Positions 60,537 to 64,000 of a DNA stretch of 64,000 bases are shown in pieces. The number at the start of each line of letters is the position of its first letter. Positions within the stretch are counted from its first letter, which is position 1. The position numbers and the translations under genes are program-made. The stretch lies in the NCBI GenBank assembly GCA_018907035.1, contig JACCIC010000022.1, forward strand, positions 4,707,001-4,771,000, written 5' to 3'. The notes beneath the pieces were generated by a model. The model saw only the letters and a program-made list of their open reading frames with translations, did no database searches and was not told the DNA's origin. The stretch comes from Sycobia sp. Sy_11 (taxonomy: Eukaryota; Arthropoda; Insecta; Hymenoptera; Epichrysomallidae).

Positions 60537-61804
60537 GGAGGCCAATTTAGTTTCCGACCTTTCTTTAACGGATAAAGGACCTTTCTGATGGATAATGGAT
60601 ACATGTTAGCTGAATAAAAATATTTTCTCTAATTTTAAACTACTTTTTCCCATCTTTCTGGCAATAGGGCGATGCCATGGCGAAAGAACGATGGCGGTTT
60701 CGAGGCGATTTCCTCATCTGCAAATTCTCGCACTTCTGGAACATGTCGGAAGTGCGTATCAACGAGATCGTGCTGCATCGATCTAAATAGATGGTAATCC
60801 GAAGGCCTATGTCTGGCGAGTACGCTGGGTGCGGCAACACTTCCTATTCGAGCTCCGACAGGGTGTTTTTAACGGCTTTCGTAACATGTGGCCGAGCGTT
60901 GTCATGCAAAAGAATCACTTTGCGCCTATTGCTCGCGAATGCTGATCTATGTTCGATCAATTTCTGTTGCAAATCATTAGTTGGTGTTTGTATACGTCAG
61001 CAGTGACGGTTTCATTCGATTTTATCAGCTCGTAGTACAGCACATCCTATTGATCCCACCGAATGCATAGCAATACCTTTTGGCTGTAGATGTTCCGTAT
61101 TGGTGCCGATGTGGACGGTTGGTCTAGGTCGACCCATGACTTTTTGCGCTTAGGATTGTCATAGTAGATCCACTTTTCATCACTAGTCATGATACGCTAT
61201 AGATCACTCTTTTTTTTACTTGGCAAGCAAGTACAGTGCGATATTGTATCGATTCCTAATGGTACTTTCAGTCAAATCGTGTGGCATCCATTTTCTTTCT
61301 TTATGGATCTTTCCCATCACATGCAAACGTTTGGAAACTGCTCTGTCACTGACTCCTAACTTATGAGCGAGTTCTTTCTGCGTTTGACCTTGCTGCGTTT
61401 TCGTACAATAATGCTTACAATTCACTATCTTCAAACTTTTTGGTTGTCCAGAACGTTCTTTGTCATTAACATCAGTTTCTTCACTTCTAAACCGATGAAA
61501 CCACTCTTTATATGTTGTAAGCGATGGAACTTGTTTGCCTTAAATTCTTGACGCAATCGATAGGTTTCTGCTATATTTTTTTTAAATCAAAATAGTGCCA
61601 AAGGATATGTCGAAAAAGATTTATCACGATTCATTTTTCACTGATCAAAAAATTATAATGATTACATAAATGATGACGCCTGTTAACTGCATTTTATTGG
61701 TTAATGCCAAAACTAAAAAATAAGTACTAGATTCGACACATCTGACGTTTTGTACTACTTATATCGTCATCGAAACGTGCAGGTCGGAAACTAAGTTCGC
61801 TTCC
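60537..61804 (-). mobile_element. Mariner element (second family) with both TIRs
   Basis: Ends GGAGGCCAATTTAGTTTCC and, on the other strand, GGAAGCGAACTTAGTTTCC, each directly after TA (60535-60536; 61805-61806), both continuing into GACCT. Length is 1,268 bp, normal for mariner. The transposase runs on the minus strand and is broken. The family differs from the 3.2- and 33-kb copies in TIR and protein. Confidence 0.92.
60640..61560 (-). pseudogene. Mariner transposase (second family), broken
   Basis: On the minus strand QTQKELAHKLGVSDRAVSKR (helix-turn-helix, near 61385-61325) and KWMPHDLTES (near 61285) come first. TSDEKWIYYDNPKRKKSWV with the first catalytic Asp lies near 61190-61130. VILLHDNARPHVTKAVKNTL with the second lies near 60920-60865. 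HPAYSPDI at 60835-60815 is followed by a one-base shift, so the third Asp (PSDYHLF) is only legible in the next frame. A few stops separate these parts. The D,D34D spacing is otherwise kept. Confidence 0.88.
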
Positions 61805-61806
61805 TA

Positions 61807-63858
61807 ATAACAGGAAGATACAAAATGTCTTCCTTTTCCTCCCGAAACCAAGGTGAACTAGAAAATTATTAAAAGGTTTTTCTTAGGCTCTCCAAATCTT
61901 GAAATCCATTTAGGGATAAACTTATTTTCATTAATTTGTTTCTGCTTAGGACTTTAATGAAAAACCAATTCGATTTGTAAATAATTATTTTTTCGCATAG
62001 TGTAGTACAGTGAAATGTATCTTCAATAACTAGACTAAAGGTGATTATTAAGAATCATGAAATTCATAAGGATTCAACTATTATAATTTTCCTTTAAAAA
62101 CTAATCAATTAACACATGAAATGAGGTAACACATGGGGCCTGTTGAAAAAATTTTTTTTTGATAATAGAGCAGCAAGATCACGACTCTATCATAATTTTT
62201 CAAACTATTGAATTGTCATCTTCGATAGTACTATATTTCTAATATATACTTCTAGAGCTTTAGCTCGGTCACTAATAATAGAAAAAGTAATAGAAATTGT
62301 GAAAATATTAAAAAAATAATAATTTCGATGGTTTTATTTAGAGTTTAAATCTCATGTAAAAAAACTTCATTCCTGAACATTTAACGTTCATCCTTACTTC
62401 ACCAAAAAAATAATTCTCCTAATCAAGAAATTTAATAACAAAAAAGTTCTTACGGCATTTAAAAATTTTATTTCTAAACTACATTTTTTTTTTGACTATT
62501 ATAAGAAATGCTATGTTTTTTCTATAATATGTTTCCTTGTATAGAAAAGGGACACTAAGTTGCTGAAACTATTATATCCCATAATCTAAGTATAAATTTA
62601 ATCGAGATCATCCCAATAAATGTAATCACGCAATTGATGCCTGTACGTGAAATGTAGTAGGTCTTCAAAAACTATGGCTGAAAACTCTTCTTCTACTAAC
62701 GGCTAGAAGTTTACTCACTATCTGATTAAGATAATCAAAACCTACCTCATCAATGGATGTCTGGTTTGAATAATCTATTCTATCAACGATAGTTTATTAC
62801 AGATGGCTCCAACTTTTCTCATTTTCATATTTTCTGTGTAGATCTGTTTCTTCAAACTACAATAATTACACCACTATACGTAAAGAATATGCCTTCCTTG
62901 ATTTACTAATTCGGTTCAATAAAAATTAAACTCATATAGAATCACACACTAAAACAGTCCAAAACAAAAAATAATTTTTCGAAGTTTACAGTTTTTCAAT
63001 CTTGAACCCACGTTATTTGCAATCCGAGTATATAATGCTCGTGCGCTATATTTATCAGAAGTAGTCCTCATTTAATTCGAACAATGAGAGGAATATATAT
63101 GAAAACATTATGTATGAATATATATGTATAATACCTAACAATCTTCCCCATTCCGTATTAAAAAAATGCAAAAGTTGTTACGCTAAGTTTATATGTTATA
63201 CAAGTTATAAGCCGAGCTAAAAATATTCTATAACATAATCATCGATAAGAATTGAAATACTAAAGGTTGACACTCTCACCCCTATAGTTTTCACATAAAA
63301 TCTATTCAAATTCTGATTTTTTTCATTTGATGCAGAAAAATTTTTTCTGTAAATTGTTTAATTATTATATGAAAACATCGGAAAGTGATCCAAAAATTTG
63401 ATTAAGTTGAAAGATGTAGAAGATTTCGAAAATGCAATACATAAATAGTAGGAAAGAGGGTAAACAGTAATTGCTACTAATGGGTCATTATTTGAATAAA
63501 ATCATTTAAATATCCAATACAATTTTAACTACATATAGTATTACTGTATGCATTGCAGTTATTATATACTTGGTGGTCCGTCCAGTGAATAAAAGATCAA
63601 AACAAGATATTTCACAATGAAACGTCAATCCGAGCGTCTTCACGCAAATCGAGAGCAATTCGTATTAAAAGGAAAAGAAAGAAGAAGACCACACGACCAA
63701 CACGATACTATGTCCGTTAGAAGAATGGTAGGAGCATCATGCAATGTCCCAATACATACATATGCAGTGCACGAAGATGAGACGGAGATGGTGCATACTG
63801 TCGGCAAAAATGAAAAACAGTAGATTTAAACGATGGTTTTGTGACTGTGTGTGTTTGT

Positions 63859-63889
<31 letters not shown>

Positions 63890-64000
63890 GTGAGAGCGAG
63901 AGAGAGGGGGGGGGAAGGGACAGAGAAAGAAGATTCATATAAACGATTTGGGAAGGGGGCTCTCTCATTACTCGGTAATAACCTGTAATAACGTGGATTT
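61807..64000. other. AT-rich stretch at the right edge
   Basis: No gene supported. The open frame 63617-63823 (+) has no recognisable motif and no splice partners. A GA microsatellite lies at 63858-63905. Confidence 0.55.
63858..63905 (+). repeat. (GA)n microsatellite
   Basis: GAGA run with GAGTGA interruptions followed by a G-run. Confidence 0.93.

Noticed and set aside
63617..63823. 68-codon plus-strand frame near the right edge
   Set aside because: Low-complexity charged residues next to a GA tract; no homology recognised.

Overview
The window reads as a repeat-rich, AT-rich insect chromosome segment, most likely a hymenopteran and plausibly an ant. The reasons are spliced genes with short AT-rich introns, several mariner copies, BEL/Pao, Ty3/gypsy, copia and R1-like elements, and no bacterial signals. 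The species is inferred, not proven.

Only one stretch, about 17.78-29.57 kb, holds ordinary host genes. There are four: PIGH (+, 3 exons, GPI-anchor synthesis); an unrecognised 890-residue gene (+, 4 exons) whose ATG lies inside the last PIGH coding exon in another frame; a small 121-residue helical protein (-, 3 exons, first coding exon only 4 bases); and RMI1 (-, 8 exons, the OB-fold partner of BLM/TOP3A). All exon joins were placed from GT/AG sites and keep the reading frame. The two forward genes may share a promoter or transcript. The unrecognised gene and the small gene converge.

Left arm (1-17.7 kb): AT-rich DNA; a 5'-truncated mariner (3.2-4.1 kb); a degraded minus-strand Ty3/gypsy-like element (LTR 4.54-4.89 kb, decayed LRR-like frames 5.1-7.2 kb, pol remains 8.36-10.26 kb); an R1-like LINE fragment (11.4-12.2 kb); a 60-bp minisatellite (14.69-15.16 kb); and a CT microsatellite.

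Middle (29.6-41.2 kb): a mariner relic, an LTR-like piece, a diverged repeat array, a mariner copy with both TIRs (32.96-34.12 kb), a long stretch without genes that holds a hammerhead-like motif, and a copia fragment.

Right arm (41.2-64 kb): a two-LTR BEL/Pao element with five in-frame stops in one pol frame; an R1-like LINE that appears split by a two-LTR Ty3/gypsy element of CsRn1 type (4-bp target duplication CATA); inside one LTR of that element, a 100-bp TTAA-flanked MITE whose empty site is kept in the other LTR; then microsatellites and another mariner with both TIRs (60.54-61.80 kb).

The most notable points are the PIGH/unknown-gene reading-frame overlap, a stem-loop module (GGC-T-run-CC-stem-GG-T-run-ATGCC) recurring at five places in or near LTRs, the LRR-like frames in the env position of a retroelement, and the dated nested insertions.
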